Shown: one piece after another, positions 36,314-45,222 of the stretch
How the letters are laid out: each line of letters starts with the position of its first letter
How positions within the stretch are numbered: the first letter of the stretch is position 1
Made by a program: the position numbers and the translations under genes
Origin: Zongyangia gallinarum
Lineage (GTDB): Bacteria > Bacillota > Clostridia > Oscillospirales > Ruminococcaceae
Direction: 5' to 3'
DNA length: 64,000 bases
NCBI GenBank assembly: GCA_904419315.1
Contig: CAJFQY010000002.1
Span: 62,001-126,000, forward strand
The notes under the pieces: model-generated
Told to the model about the DNA's origin: nothing
Seen by the model: only the letters and a program-made list of their open reading frames with translations
Databases searched by the model: none

Positions 36314-37056
36314 TGGCGTATCATTGTTTTGCGGCCTATTATGATCGGCTGACCTGGGATGTAGATTATCCGGGGAGAGCACAGTATTTTCAGGCATTGC
36401 TGCAAAAATATCACCGTGGCAAGGTCGAGCTTTTGCTCGACCTTGCCTGCGGTACAGGCAGCTTATCTCTCGAATTAGCTCGTCTCGGCTATGATGTTAT
36501 TGCTGTAGATGGTTCTGAGGATATGCTTTCACAGGCCATGGAAAAGAACGATGGGAGTTATCCCATTCTCTTTTTATGCCAGCAGATGGAGGATTTGGAT
36601 CTTTACGGTACGATTGATGCTGCAGTTTGTGCTTTGGACAGCATTAATCATGTGACAGACCCAAAGACGGTTCTAAAAATTTTTCAAAGGGTATCCCTTT
36701 TTATGAATCCCGGCGGCATCTTTCTTTTTGATGTCAACACACCTTATAAACATCGGGAAATACTCTCTGACTCTACCTTTGTCTATGAAGACGATGATCT
36801 ATATTGTGTATGGCAAAATGGGCCAGCGGATCAGGAAGATTGTGTGGAAATCACACTAGATTTCTTTTCCTGGAACGGTGAGAACTATGATCGGGAATCT
36901 GAGTCTCTCAAGGAGCGTGCCTATGCTCCGGAATTACTGACAGAATGGCTGCGGGAATCCGGTATGGAGGTACTGGCAATTTATGGAGATGATACTTTTC
37001 AAGCGCCAGTAGAAAATACCCAACGGCTTATATTTGTAACAAGAAAGAGTGAATAA
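36313..37056 (+). CDS. Class I SAM-dependent methyltransferase
   Basis: 247 residues. Motif I LLLDLACGTGSLSLELA near 40-56, an acidic residue ending strand 2 (VIAVDGSEDML) and AAVCALDSINHV. Small-molecule or protein substrate unknown. Start overlaps the yerC-type stop (TAATG), with hslO 3 nt after it. Confidence 0.88.
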   Translation: MAYHCFAAYYDRLTWDVDYPGRAQYFQALLQKYHRGKVELLLDLACGTGSLSLELARLGYDVIAVDGSEDMLSQAMEKNDGSYPILFLCQQMEDLDLYGTIDAAVCALDSINHVTDPKTVLKIFQRVSLFMNPGGIFLFDVNTPYKHREILSDSTFVYEDDDLYCVWQNGPADQEDCVEITLDFFSWNGENYDRESESLKERAYAPELLTEWLRESGMEVLAIYGDDTFQAPVENTQRLIFVTRKSE

Positions 37057-37059
37057 TGT

Positions 37060-37935
37060 ATGGGAAAATTAGTGCGGGCATTGAGCAAAGACGGCGGAAT
37101 TTCTTGTATTGCCATTGATTCCACCGATATCGTTGCAAGGGCTGAGCGTATCCATCAGACCAGTGCTGTTGTTACAGCGGGATTGGGGCGTTTGCTAACG
37201 GCTGCATCTATTATGGGTTCTATGCTAAAAGATAAAGAAAATTCTATTACCTTACGGGTAGCAGGCGATGGCCCAGTTGGCGCGCTGATCGCAGTAACTG
37301 ACGGTGAAGGCAATGTGAGGGGATATCCAGTCAATCCTATCGTTGAATTACCCCTTAACCAATATGGTAAGCTGGATGTGGGAGGTGCTGTAGGGAAAGG
37401 TGTTCTTCATGTAATCAAAGATCTAGGAATGAAAGACCCTTATGTTGGGCAAGTGCCTCTCATCTCTGGAGAAATTGCAGAAGACATTACCAGCTATTAC
37501 GCCGTCAGCGAACAAATTCCCACCGTCTGTGGGCTTGGCGTACTTGTCAATACGGACCTAACTGTACTTTCCGCTGGAGGATATCTTATACAGCTTATGC
37601 CTGGGGTAGGAGAGGAGACCATTTCTGAATTAGAAGAAAATGTCAAGAAAATGCCTCCGGTATCCCAAATGCTTCATGAAGGGTTAACACCTCAACAGAT
37701 CATCGAAAAAGCCTTAGACGGCTTTGAGCCAAACATATTAGAAGAAAAAGAGGTTTCCTACAAATGCGATTGTAGTAGAGAGCGGGTAGAACGTGCCCTG
37801 CTTTCTCTTGGAAAAAAAGAACTGCAAAAAATGTCAGAGGAAGATAAGGTCACAGAGGTTGGTTGTCATTTTTGTAGTAAAAAATATCGATTCAATCAAA
37901 AAGAAATAAAAACTTTGATGGCGAGAGCAAAGTAA
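37060..37935 (+). CDS. hslO: Hsp33 redox-regulated chaperonin
   Basis: 291 residues. Binds unfolding proteins under oxidative stress. The C-terminal redox switch has the four zinc cysteines as YKCDCSRERVERAL and GCHFCSKKY. Length is normal. Third gene in the yerC-methyltransferase-hslO set. Confidence 0.96.
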   Translation: MGKLVRALSKDGGISCIAIDSTDIVARAERIHQTSAVVTAGLGRLLTAASIMGSMLKDKENSITLRVAGDGPVGALIAVTDGEGNVRGYPVNPIVELPLNQYGKLDVGGAVGKGVLHVIKDLGMKDPYVGQVPLISGEIAEDITSYYAVSEQIPTVCGLGVLVNTDLTVLSAGGYLIQLMPGVGEETISELEENVKKMPPVSQMLHEGLTPQQIIEKALDGFEPNILEEKEVSYKCDCSRERVERALLSLGKKELQKMSEEDKVTEVGCHFCSKKYRFNQKEIKTLMARAK

Positions 37936-37955
37936 TATATCAACTTATAAAAAGC

Positions 37956-37984
37956 TTGACATTTTTGGGGGAATCATGTAGAAT
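37956..37984 (+). promoter_or_regulatory. Promoter of the five-tRNA cluster
   Basis: Exact TTGACA (37956-37961), 17-bp spacer, TAGAAT (37979-37984), 43 bp before the first tRNA. Confidence 0.8.
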
Positions 37985-38027
37985 TAATTTCGCTGCTTGT
38001 GTTTTGGATAATTTGCAGCGAAATTGT

Positions 38028-38103
38028 GGGAGCATAGCTCAGCTGGGAGAGCACCTGCCTTACAAGCAGGGGGTCACAGGTTCGAGCCCTGTTGTTCCCA
38101 CCA
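38028..38103 (+). tRNA. tRNA-Val (anticodon TAC)
   Basis: 76 nt with encoded CCA. Acceptor GGGAGCA/TGTTCCC with one G-U pair, anticodon loop CTTACAA, T arm GGTTCGAGCC. Confidence 0.97.
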
Positions 38104-38106
38104 AAT

Positions 38107-38183
38107 GGCCCGGTAGTTCAGTTGGTTAGAACGCTAGCCTGTCACGCTAGAGGTCGTGGGTTCGAGCCCCATCCGGGTCGCCA
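38107..38183 (+). tRNA. tRNA-Asp (anticodon GTC)
   Basis: 77 nt with encoded CCA. Acceptor GGCCCGG/CCGGGTC, anticodon loop CTGTCAC, T arm GGTTCGAGCCC. Confidence 0.97.
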
Positions 38184-38189
38184 ATGGAT

Positions 38190-38265
<76 letters not shown>

Positions 38266-38269
38266 TCCT

Positions 38270-38345
38270 GCGGGTTTAGCTCATCTGGTAGAGCGCCACC
38301 TTGCCAAGGTGGAGGTAGCGAGTTCGAGCCTCGTAACCCGCTCCA
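38270..38345 (+). tRNA. tRNA-Gly (anticodon GCC)
   Basis: 76 nt with encoded CCA. Acceptor GCGGGTT/AACCCGC, anticodon loop TTGCCAA, T arm AGTTCGAGCCT. Confidence 0.97.
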
Positions 38346-38350
38346 TATAA

Positions 38351-38424
<74 letters not shown>

Positions 38425-38425
<1 letters not shown>

Positions 38426-38464
38426 AAGAAAACACCCCTGAAAGTTCAGGGGTGTTTTCTTTTG
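38425..38464 (+). terminator. Terminator of the tRNA cluster
   Basis: Perfect 17-nt arms (38425-38441 and 38446-38462) around AAGT. The left arm begins at the last base of the tRNA-Cys CCA. Confidence 0.92.
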
Positions 38465-38567
38465 TCCTTACCTAGATTTCATACATCAAATCATGTATAA
38501 TTAAAGTCTATTATCTTCATCAATAAATCGTATGATAATTGAATTGCTTTCAAAAGGGGGTGTAGAT

Positions 38568-39269
38568 ATGAAAGAAATATTGAATAGTTTCTTCACTCAG
38601 GAATATGCACTGTCCCTTGAGGAAATTTTGGTTCATATTACGGTGTCTGTGATCATAGGTATGGTCATTTTTCTTTCATACTGGATCACCCATACTGGTA
38701 CTATCCATAGCAGAAGGTTTAATGTGTCACTCATCGTATTAACTGTTCTTACCACATCAGTAATGATCGTCATTGGTAGTAACATTGCCCTTTCCCTTGG
38801 TATGGTAGGTGCTCTCTCCATAGTACGCTTCAGAAATGCAGTGAAGGATCCTAGAGATACTGTCTATATTTTCTGGACAGTTGTTGTAGGCATCTGCTGT
38901 GGCATCGGTGACTATATCATTGCTAGTATTAGTACATTAGCTCTTTTTGTTCTACTTTTGGTTGTCGGCAGATCCAAAAATGATCATAAAAGGCTACTGA
39001 TTATCCGGGCACATAAACGACTGGAAAAGGATATTCAAGCTATGGTTACCTCTTTTTTTAAAGCAAAAGAAAAGTTGCGAGCGATGAATACCACCAAAGA
39101 TACAGTGGAATTTATCTATCAATTACCCTCTCGGCGCTTCTCTCAGATAACTAAGACAGACAAAAAAATTTTAGAGCAAGTTGATAAAATGGAGGGAATT
39201 AATTATATCAACATTGTCTCACAAAACGACGATATCACTGATAGGCAACATGGCAAATATAAAAGTTGA
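38568..39269 (+). CDS. DUF4956 domain-containing membrane protein
   Basis: 233 residues. Four hydrophobic segments at about 20-130, with the family block GMVGALSIVRFRNAVKDPRDTVYIFW between the third and fourth, then a cytoplasmic C-terminal domain. DUF4956 proteins often sit with polyphosphate- or CotH-type genes; none is here. AAAGGGGG precedes ATG 38568; a TATAAT-like -10 (38496-38501) is the likely promoter. Function unknown. Confidence 0.88.
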   Translation: MKEILNSFFTQEYALSLEEILVHITVSVIIGMVIFLSYWITHTGTIHSRRFNVSLIVLTVLTTSVMIVIGSNIALSLGMVGALSIVRFRNAVKDPRDTVYIFWTVVVGICCGIGDYIIASISTLALFVLLLVVGRSKNDHKRLLIIRAHKRLEKDIQAMVTSFFKAKEKLRAMNTTKDTVEFIYQLPSRRFSQITKTDKKILEQVDKMEGINYINIVSQNDDITDRQHGKYKS

Positions 39270-39306
39270 ACCCGGACGTAATCTTTAAAGTTTTGTCCGG
39301 GTTTGT
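39269..39306 (+). terminator. Terminator of the DUF4956 gene
   Basis: AACCCGGAC (39269-39277) pairs with GTCCGGGTT (39295-39303), then TTGTTATT. Confidence 0.8.
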
Positions 39307-39354
39307 TATTCCAGAAAAAATTCAATTGGGAAACGCAATAATATAGAGATAAAA

Positions 39355-40164
39355 TTAACCGGAAGAAAGCGTTGCAGAGGATGCAATGAGAAAATCAAGA
39401 TTTGTGCTGTCTCCTATAACAGGAAATGCTGTGGTTGATTCTGTCGAGGCGGAAAGACCTCCTGCCGTTGTTGTTGGAACCTTCGAGTTAAAACTTACTA
39501 AGATGGTTCCATTTGCTCTGCTGATGACCTGGAGGTAGCTGTCTGTATTGGTAGCCCCGAAAAAGGAATAAAAAATAAGATAGAAAGGTCCAGTCGCTAA
39601 TGTGATTGTTGTTGGACTTGACTGTGAAATTAAATCAGGGGCGGAATTAGAGATTTCCACAAACTCAATGGGAGAACTCGTTGTGATCCTAGAGGCGTTG
39701 ACATATCGTGCCAATAAAGCGCCTGGCCCTGTTGCTCCAGTAGCACCGGTAGGGCCAGTATCGCCCCGTGGACCCTGTATACCTGTGGGACCCGTAGGGC
39801 CTGTCACACCGGCAGGGCCGGCATCTCCTTTGGCTCCCGCTATTCCTTGAGGGCCCTGAGGACCTTCGTGGCCTTGTGGGCCTGTAGGCCCAGTCGCTCC
39901 TGTAGGTCCTTGCATTCCCGTTGGACCCGTAGGGCCGGTTGGTCCTGTTGAGCCTGTTGTACCAGTGGATCCAGCCGCTCCAGTGGCTCCGATGATTCCC
40001 TGCGGGCCTTGGGCTCCTTCAGGACCTTGTGGACCTGTAGGCCCAGTGGCGCCCTGTAGGCCTTGAGCACCCGTTGGACCCGTAGGACCGGTTGGACCGG
40101 TAACCCCACCAGGGCAGGGAGGACGACAGCAATAAAATGGGCAATGATAATTCAAGGTAATCAT
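39355..40164 (-). CDS. Collagen-like protein with Gly-X-Y repeats
   Basis: 269 residues. A short Cys-rich start (CPFYCCRPPCPGG), then 43 uninterrupted Gly-X-Y triplets dominated by GPT, GAT and GPQ, then a globular C-terminal part of about 120 residues rich in Ser and Thr, like the trimerising heads of BclA-type exosporium proteins. No signal peptide is visible, so a spore-surface location is more likely than secretion; this is inference. AAAGG directly abuts ATG 40164; an in-frame TTG at 40155 has better spacing and may be the true start. The repeats give strongly GC-rich, low-complexity DNA. Confidence 0.88.
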   Translation of the reverse strand: MITLNYHCPFYCCRPPCPGGVTGPTGPTGPTGAQGLQGATGPTGPQGPEGAQGPQGIIGATGAAGSTGTTGSTGPTGPTGPTGMQGPTGATGPTGPQGHEGPQGPQGIAGAKGDAGPAGVTGPTGPTGIQGPRGDTGPTGATGATGPGALLARYVNASRITTSSPIEFVEISNSAPDLISQSSPTTITLATGPFYLIFYSFFGATNTDSYLQVISRANGTILVSFNSKVPTTTAGGLSASTESTTAFPVIGDSTNLDFLIASSATLSSG

Positions 40165-40344
40165 CCTTTATGAGATTTTATGATAGAAAGATATTTTTAC
40201 ATCCTATGCAAAATCTCTTTTGAAAGCGACTGGCCACAGGTTGCTATTTCTTGTGCAATGATAGAAAAAAAGGTATAATGGATTTAATCGTTAGTCTATT
40301 CACTGGACATACAGACATAAAATGTTTGTGGGGTGATAGAAAAG

Positions 40345-41160
40345 ATGGCGATGAAAATTAATTATTTGAAATTGGTCGTACCCATTACCACACTTGCTGT
40401 GGTGATTTTTTGTATGTCAGCCGGACATATTGTAAAAACGAATACTGTGATGGTTAATGTCAATACAGAAAGACAGCAGAGTAAAAAGGTAATCATCGAT
40501 GCTGGTCACGGAGGTATGGATGGAGGAGCTGTTGGTGTAGATGGCATTGTTGAAAAGGATATTAACTTGGCTATTGCTCTCAAGCTGCGTGACCAGCTCC
40601 TTATAAATGGATATAAAGTTATTTTGACACGGGATAGTGATACCTCGCTACACGATGCGGATAAATCATCAGTTCGGGAACAGAAGGTCTCTGATATAAA
40701 AAACCGCATGAAAATGATTGAGGACAATGAGGATGCAATTTTCCTCAGTATCCATCAAAATCAGTTCGGTATATCTAAATACAATGGGGCACAGATGTTT
40801 TTTAGTCCCAATCATCCCGAGAGCGAAATCCTTTCCCAAACGCTGCAGGATACTTTTCAGGAAATATTGCAACCTGAGAATACCCGGATACATAAAAAAG
40901 CGGGTGACAACCTTTATCTGCTTTATCATGCGCAATCTCCAGCGGTTCTTATTGAATGTGGTTTTTTATCTAACCCTGAAGAGGCACATAAATTGTCGAC
41001 TTCCGAATATCAGGATGAAGTCGCTTTCACGATAGCATGTGCTCTAAATCGGTATTTTGCATCGAATATTCGGGATAAACAAAGTCAAAAAGAAATGGAT
41101 GGTACAATCAATGGCAGTCAAATCAAAAACAATTTATGTATGCTCCCAGTGCGGAGGTGA
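40345..41160 (+). CDS. cwlD: N-acetylmuramoyl-L-alanine amidase, CwlD-like
   Basis: 271 residues. A signal-anchor helix at about 8-26 is followed by an Amidase_3 zinc domain: DAGHGGMDGGA, VEKDINLAIALKL, LSIHQNQF and LIECGFLSN hold the zinc ligands and the catalytic Glu. The SIHQNQF...NGAQMFFSPNHPESE stretch resembles CwlD, which helps make the muramic-delta-lactam of the spore cortex. ATG 40345 lies about 9 nt after GTGGGGTG. It overlaps the start of radA by 50 nt. A general amidase cannot be fully ruled out. Confidence 0.8.
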   Translation: MAMKINYLKLVVPITTLAVVIFCMSAGHIVKTNTVMVNVNTERQQSKKVIIDAGHGGMDGGAVGVDGIVEKDINLAIALKLRDQLLINGYKVILTRDSDTSLHDADKSSVREQKVSDIKNRMKMIEDNEDAIFLSIHQNQFGISKYNGAQMFFSPNHPESEILSQTLQDTFQEILQPENTRIHKKAGDNLYLLYHAQSPAVLIECGFLSNPEEAHKLSTSEYQDEVAFTIACALNRYFASNIRDKQSQKEMDGTINGSQIKNNLCMLPVRR

Positions 41161-42499
41161 AACAGCCAAATGGTTCGGGCGTTGTCCGGAATGCGGAGAG
41201 TGGAACACGCTAGAAGAACAGGTGAAGAATGTTGTAACAGGCTCTAAAAAAAGCGGCACTGTAGCGGTTTCTACAGCCGGCGGCCACGCTGTGACGCCAA
41301 TGAATATCCAGCATATTACCTTCGGAGATGAGGATCGTTACAGTACGGGTCTACAGGAATTAGACCGAGTGTTGGGTGGCGGCATAGTGCGTGGTTCTCT
41401 GATCCTGCTCAGCGGTGAACCAGGAATTGGAAAATCTACACTACTGCTGCAAATTTGCGAATATCTAGGGCAGGGGCAGAAGGTACTCTATATCACCGGG
41501 GAGGAAAGTGAAAAGCAAATTAAGGTCCGTGCTATGCGTCTTCATGTACAAACTGAAAATTTGTTTATCGCCACTATTACTGATGCACAGACAATTGTGG
41601 ATACGATTGTCAAGGAAAGTCCAGATATTGTTATTATCGACTCCATACAGACCATGCATGTTGAGTCAGTACCGTCATCCAGTGGCAGTGTTTCTCAGGT
41701 GCGGGAGTCCACCCAGCTGCTTATGAGAGTGGCCAAGGAATACGGTATCTCTATCTTTATTGTTGGTCACGTCAACAAGGATGGTGCCATTGCTGGCCCC
41801 AAGGTGCTAGAGCATATGGTAGATGCCGTATTATATTTCGAAGGGGAGAGAAACCTTTCCTACCGTATTTTAAGGGCTGTTAAAAACCGGTATGGCTCTA
41901 CCAATGAAATCGGTGTATTTGAGATGCATGATACTGGATTGGAAGAGGTAGAAAATCCCTCCCAGATGCTTTTATCTGATCGTCCACAACATGTCTCCGG
42001 TACTTGCGTTTCTTGCGTTATGGAGGGTTCTAGGCCGATTTTAACCGAGGTGCAGGCCTTAGCCACCAAGTCTGGTTTTACCGCACCAAGAAGGACTGCA
42101 ACTGGCTTTGATTATAATCGGATGGCGCTGCTCATCGCAGTATTGGAAAAGCGGGCAGGTTTCTTTTTTGGAACTTTGGACGTTTATGTCAATGTCGTTG
42201 GAGGCCTGCGCCTCGATGAACCTGCGGCAGATCTTGCAGTTGCTCTGGCTTTAATGTCCTCTGTTACCGATCAGGTCATTGACCAGTCGGTAGCTGCCTT
42301 TGGAGAAGTGGGACTGGCTGGAGAAATTCGGGCAATCACAAGTATTGAGCAACGTTTGACCGAAGCGTCTCGTCTGGGATTTTCTAAATGCATTATTCCC
42401 AAACGTTGTCTGCGCTATATTAAGCAACCCGAAAAATATGGAATGGAAATTGTGGGAGTTTCCTATATCCGCGACGCCTTTAAGGCACTTTCCCGCTAA
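41111..42499 (+). CDS. radA: DNA repair protein RadA (Sms)
   Basis: 462 residues. N-terminal zinc finger (YVCSQCGGETAKWFGRCPECGEW), RecA-like ATPase with Walker A GEPGIGKST (102-110), the RadA motif KNRYG (commonly KNRFG) near 258, and a C-terminal Lon-like domain. Drives branch migration during recombination. ATG 41111 gives the family start; the ribosome binding site is weak, so translation is probably coupled to cwlD, which it overlaps. Confidence 0.95.
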   Translation: MAVKSKTIYVCSQCGGETAKWFGRCPECGEWNTLEEQVKNVVTGSKKSGTVAVSTAGGHAVTPMNIQHITFGDEDRYSTGLQELDRVLGGGIVRGSLILLSGEPGIGKSTLLLQICEYLGQGQKVLYITGEESEKQIKVRAMRLHVQTENLFIATITDAQTIVDTIVKESPDIVIIDSIQTMHVESVPSSSGSVSQVRESTQLLMRVAKEYGISIFIVGHVNKDGAIAGPKVLEHMVDAVLYFEGERNLSYRILRAVKNRYGSTNEIGVFEMHDTGLEEVENPSQMLLSDRPQHVSGTCVSCVMEGSRPILTEVQALATKSGFTAPRRTATGFDYNRMALLIAVLEKRAGFFFGTLDVYVNVVGGLRLDEPAADLAVALALMSSVTDQVIDQSVAAFGEVGLAGEIRAITSIEQRLTEASRLGFSKCIIPKRCLRYIKQPEKYGMEIVGVSYIRDAFKALSR

Positions 42500-42659
42500 T
42501 CTTAACATTTGCTTGATAATTGACAGGCTGCTCTTTACTATTTTCTACATAGTAAAGGCAGCCTTTTTCTTTTGAGGAAGTAATATATGGCACCTTTTCT
42601 AATGTGCAGTAACCGTCCTGCTGATGCAGGCAAGGTTTGTCACAGGCGACGAGGTTCAT
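42480..42659 (-). CDS. Cys-rich small protein of a clostridial family
   Basis: 59 residues with cysteines at 6, 10, 18 and 34 in the pattern ACDKPCLHQQDGYCTLEK...GCLYY, which I recognise from small clostridial proteins often mislabelled as hydroxymyristoyl-ACP dehydratase. Probably a metal-binding mini-domain. ATG 42659 has AAAGGAG 7 nt before it; the ATG at 42665 is too close. It is convergent with radA and overlaps its last 20 bases; the radA terminator lies inside its coding region. Confidence 0.75.
   Translation of the reverse strand: MNLVACDKPCLHQQDGYCTLEKVPYITSSKEKGCLYYVENSKEQPVNYQANVKISGKVP
42526..42568 (+). terminator. Terminator of radA inside the convergent Cys-rich gene
   Basis: GGCTGC-TC-TTTACTA pairs with TAGTAAA-G-GCAGCC around a 9-nt loop, followed by TTTTT. 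It lies fully within the coding part of the opposite-strand small gene. Confidence 0.85.
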
Positions 42660-42818
42660 ATTCATTCTCCTTTCGCTTTATCTGCCGGGGAAGATTCACA
42701 ATACAAATATTTTGCTGTAAAAAAATCAAAATATTCTGGAAGGTCGCTTCATACCTCATAAATCCCAGACTTTGTGAAAAAATAGGGGAAGAGATGATAT
42801 GCGCAGTCGGAGGTCAAA

Positions 42819-43874
42819 ATGAAACTAAAAATTGTAGTACTCATGATAGTCATTCTACTTATTCCTGGCACCCTTCTCATACCTACCATTGTAACAGCTG
42901 CTGTAGATACTGCTCAGGTAGTGATTGCAAAAGAAACACGTTTTGTCGATCAGGTGACAGCGACTGGTACCATTGAAAGCCTTGAGGAAGCACAACTATA
43001 TTTGGATACAACCGTAGTGCCAGATCAGGTCTACGTGGAAGTCGGGGATTATGTAACCGAAGGCCAGGTGATCGCGGATGTAGATGTCAATAAATCCAAA
43101 GCAGTTATTGCGCAAAATCCCTTTAACAGCCTTGGTGAAACAGAAATAGAGATTCCGGATGAGCTCTCAGAGACACTGAGTATTTTTGGCGCATTAAGTG
43201 GTTTAAGTGAAGAAGAATTGATCCAAGCATTCTCCGCAGCACAAGGTGGTAGCAATGATGCTCAGATTACGCAGACTCTAGAGATCCCGACCCAGCTAAC
43301 AGCGCCTATGTCTGGCGTTATCGGTGACCTTACCCTTCAATCAGGAATGCCTGCTCAAGCCGGAACAGCAGCCGTCACCATCGTGGATAATTCTAAATTG
43401 GCCCTTCGCGCTGAAGTGGGAGAATCACAGATACAGGAGGTATCCCATGGAGATAGATGTTACATTACTGGTTCTGGTTTTTCTGGAAAATATTACACCG
43501 GTACAGTAACTCGAATTTTTCCTACCGCGAAAAAATCAAGTACAAACCTAAACTCAGAGTCGACGGTAGAGATTCTTATTGAAATAGATCAGCCAGATCA
43601 ATATCTCATGGCAGGATTTACCGCGAAGGCACAAATCGCGACGGAAATAAGAGAAAATGTTCTGACAGTGCCTTATGAGGCAATAGGACAGGATCAAGAT
43701 GGCAAGGAATATGTATTCCTCTATGAAAATGGAAAGGCTGTGCAGCGCTATATTGAGACAGGGGAGGAGATGCAGTCCGGCGTAGAGGTGACTGCTGGAT
43801 TAGGACTAGGAGATGTGGTTATTCAAAATAATAGCAGCATCCGTAAAAATGGTCAGTATGTGAGGATTGTCTGA
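42819..43874 (+). CDS. MacA-like periplasmic adaptor (HlyD family)
   Basis: 351 residues. N-terminal membrane anchor at about 5-28, then a biotinyl-lipoyl-like half (QVTATGTIESLEEAQL...VEVGDYVTEGQVIADV), an insert of about 60 residues, the second lipoyl half (APMSGVIGDLTLQSGMPAQAG) and a beta-barrel/membrane-proximal part ending KNGQYVRIV. Typical of adaptors that join a MacB-type permease. The insert is short, so the coiled hairpin is reduced, as in Gram-positive members. GGAGG lies before the ATG. The permease gene follows after 19 nt. Confidence 0.87.
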   Translation: MKLKIVVLMIVILLIPGTLLIPTIVTAAVDTAQVVIAKETRFVDQVTATGTIESLEEAQLYLDTTVVPDQVYVEVGDYVTEGQVIADVDVNKSKAVIAQNPFNSLGETEIEIPDELSETLSIFGALSGLSEEELIQAFSAAQGGSNDAQITQTLEIPTQLTAPMSGVIGDLTLQSGMPAQAGTAAVTIVDNSKLALRAEVGESQIQEVSHGDRCYITGSGFSGKYYTGTVTRIFPTAKKSSTNLNSESTVEILIEIDQPDQYLMAGFTAKAQIATEIRENVLTVPYEAIGQDQDGKEYVFLYENGKAVQRYIETGEEMQSGVEVTAGLGLGDVVIQNNSSIRKNGQYVRIV

Positions 43875-43893
43875 ATAAAAAGGAGGAGAAAAT

Positions 43894-45078
43894 TTGTTCG
43901 ATTTAATTATTGCTAGCATCAAAAACCTCCGTAGAAAAAAGTTACGAAATTACTTGACGATTTTGGCCATCTGTATCAGTGTTGCTTCTTTTGTTCTCAT
44001 TTCTACTATCGGGGATGTGGGGAAAAATGCAATTGAGACAGAACTAAGCAGCCTGGGAATCGATGGGGTTTCCATCTTACCTGAAGATAAAGAGACTACC
44101 ATACTATCCGAAAAACAGCTCCAGGAGATCAAGGAGTTTGATGGAGTAAGCAGTGCAGTTCCAATTGTCATGCAATACGCAGATGTAAAAGTTGGCGCGC
44201 AAGAATCCCAATCATTGATTTGGGGCATTGATGCAGGAGCAAAACAGGTCATTGCCTTGACACCAATTTACGGCCGGCTCATCAATCAGTATGATATAGC
44301 TACATCGGCCAATGTATGCGTTGTAGATGAATCAATGGCGCTGGAAGCCTATCGACGTAGCAATATCGTGGGGAAAAATATCCTACTTAACATTGGCGGA
44401 AGTTGGGAATCATTTGAAGTTGTCGGAGTAGTCTCTTCTGGAGGAAATATATTACAAAATATTGTAGGAAATTATATTCCATCTTTTTTATATGTGCCAT
44501 ATTCCAGCTTGGGCCTTTTATCTGGTCAAAGTAATTTCGATCGCATCGCCATTAAGGTACAGGAAAATTATGATGTAGACAGCGTTGGCAGAGAAATTGT
44601 CGCTACATTGAATCAACAAGAGGGCGCTATAGGAGCCTATAAAAGTGAAAATATTTCCCAGCAGAAGGATCAACTTACCGAAGTTCTTTCCATTGTGACA
44701 ACCGTTCTTTCTGTCATTGCCGGCATTTCACTCGTGGTGGCGGGGCTCGGTATTATGACGGTAATGATGTCATCAGTTACTGAGCGAACGAGAGAAATTG
44801 GGATAAAAAAAGCAATCGGCGCCAGTAGGCGCAATATCATGGTAGAATTTCTCATTGAAACCTTGACAATTTCCTTCCTGGGCAGTGCAATCGGCACTGC
44901 AATTGGGCTTGGCGTTGCCATTGTGGGTTGCTCAATGGTTGACGTGGAGATTATTATCAATCCACAGTTGATTCTGACCTGCGTTGTCTTTTCTGTGGGG
45001 ACTGGTGTACTGTTTGGGGTATATCCAGCGCAAAAAGCGGCTAGTCTCAAACCAGTAGACGCACTGCGCAACGAATAA
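43894..45078 (+). CDS. MacB-like ABC transporter permease (FtsX domain)
   Basis: 394 residues. Membrane helix at about 20-40, a large extracytoplasmic MacB-PCD domain (about 45-265), then three helices with the FtsX-type motif TERTREIGIKKAIGASRRNIMVEFLIET. Begins at TTG 43894, with AGGAGG 7 nt upstream. The nucleotide-binding subunit that MacB systems need is not fused and is not encoded next to it. Efflux or signalling role; substrate unknown. Confidence 0.88.
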   Translation: MFDLIIASIKNLRRKKLRNYLTILAICISVASFVLISTIGDVGKNAIETELSSLGIDGVSILPEDKETTILSEKQLQEIKEFDGVSSAVPIVMQYADVKVGAQESQSLIWGIDAGAKQVIALTPIYGRLINQYDIATSANVCVVDESMALEAYRRSNIVGKNILLNIGGSWESFEVVGVVSSGGNILQNIVGNYIPSFLYVPYSSLGLLSGQSNFDRIAIKVQENYDVDSVGREIVATLNQQEGAIGAYKSENISQQKDQLTEVLSIVTTVLSVIAGISLVVAGLGIMTVMMSSVTERTREIGIKKAIGASRRNIMVEFLIETLTISFLGSAIGTAIGLGVAIVGCSMVDVEIIINPQLILTCVVFSVGTGVLFGVYPAQKAASLKPVDALRNE

Positions 45079-45115
45079 TAGCTATGGGGAGAGAGGCGAA
45101 TTCAAAATATTCATT

Positions 45116-45143
45116 ATTTCGCTAAATAAAAATTTAGCGAAAT
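45116..45143. repeat. Perfect 12-bp inverted repeat before the Xer gene
   Basis: ATTTCGCTAAAT and ATTTAGCGAAAT around AAAA. No T-run follows, so it is more likely an end-of-transcript stem or an operator than an ordinary terminator. A TGG-TATAAT extended -10 (45170-45178) for the next gene lies 27 bp downstream. Confidence 0.6.
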
Positions 45144-45222
45144 TAAGGGGAGACAAAATAGCAAGTCCATGGTATAATAATAAGCAAGATATTCCTAACC
45201 TAACTGACTGGAGTGATTGTCT

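Noticed and set aside
39700..40110. Short-period tandem repeats as a possible CRISPR array
   Set aside because: The 9-18 bp periodicity comes from Gly-X-Y codons in a collagen-like gene; there are no repeat-spacer units.
40165..40260. CATAnnnT-like boxes upstream of the collagen-like gene as sigma-K promoters
   Set aside because: Two matches to the short -10 core exist, but no -35 element stands at the right distance, so support is too weak.
42587..42976. 129-codon plus-strand frame before the MacA-like gene
   Set aside because: Overlaps the Cys-rich gene on the other strand and the true start of the adaptor; the product is low in hydrophobic core and unlike known families.
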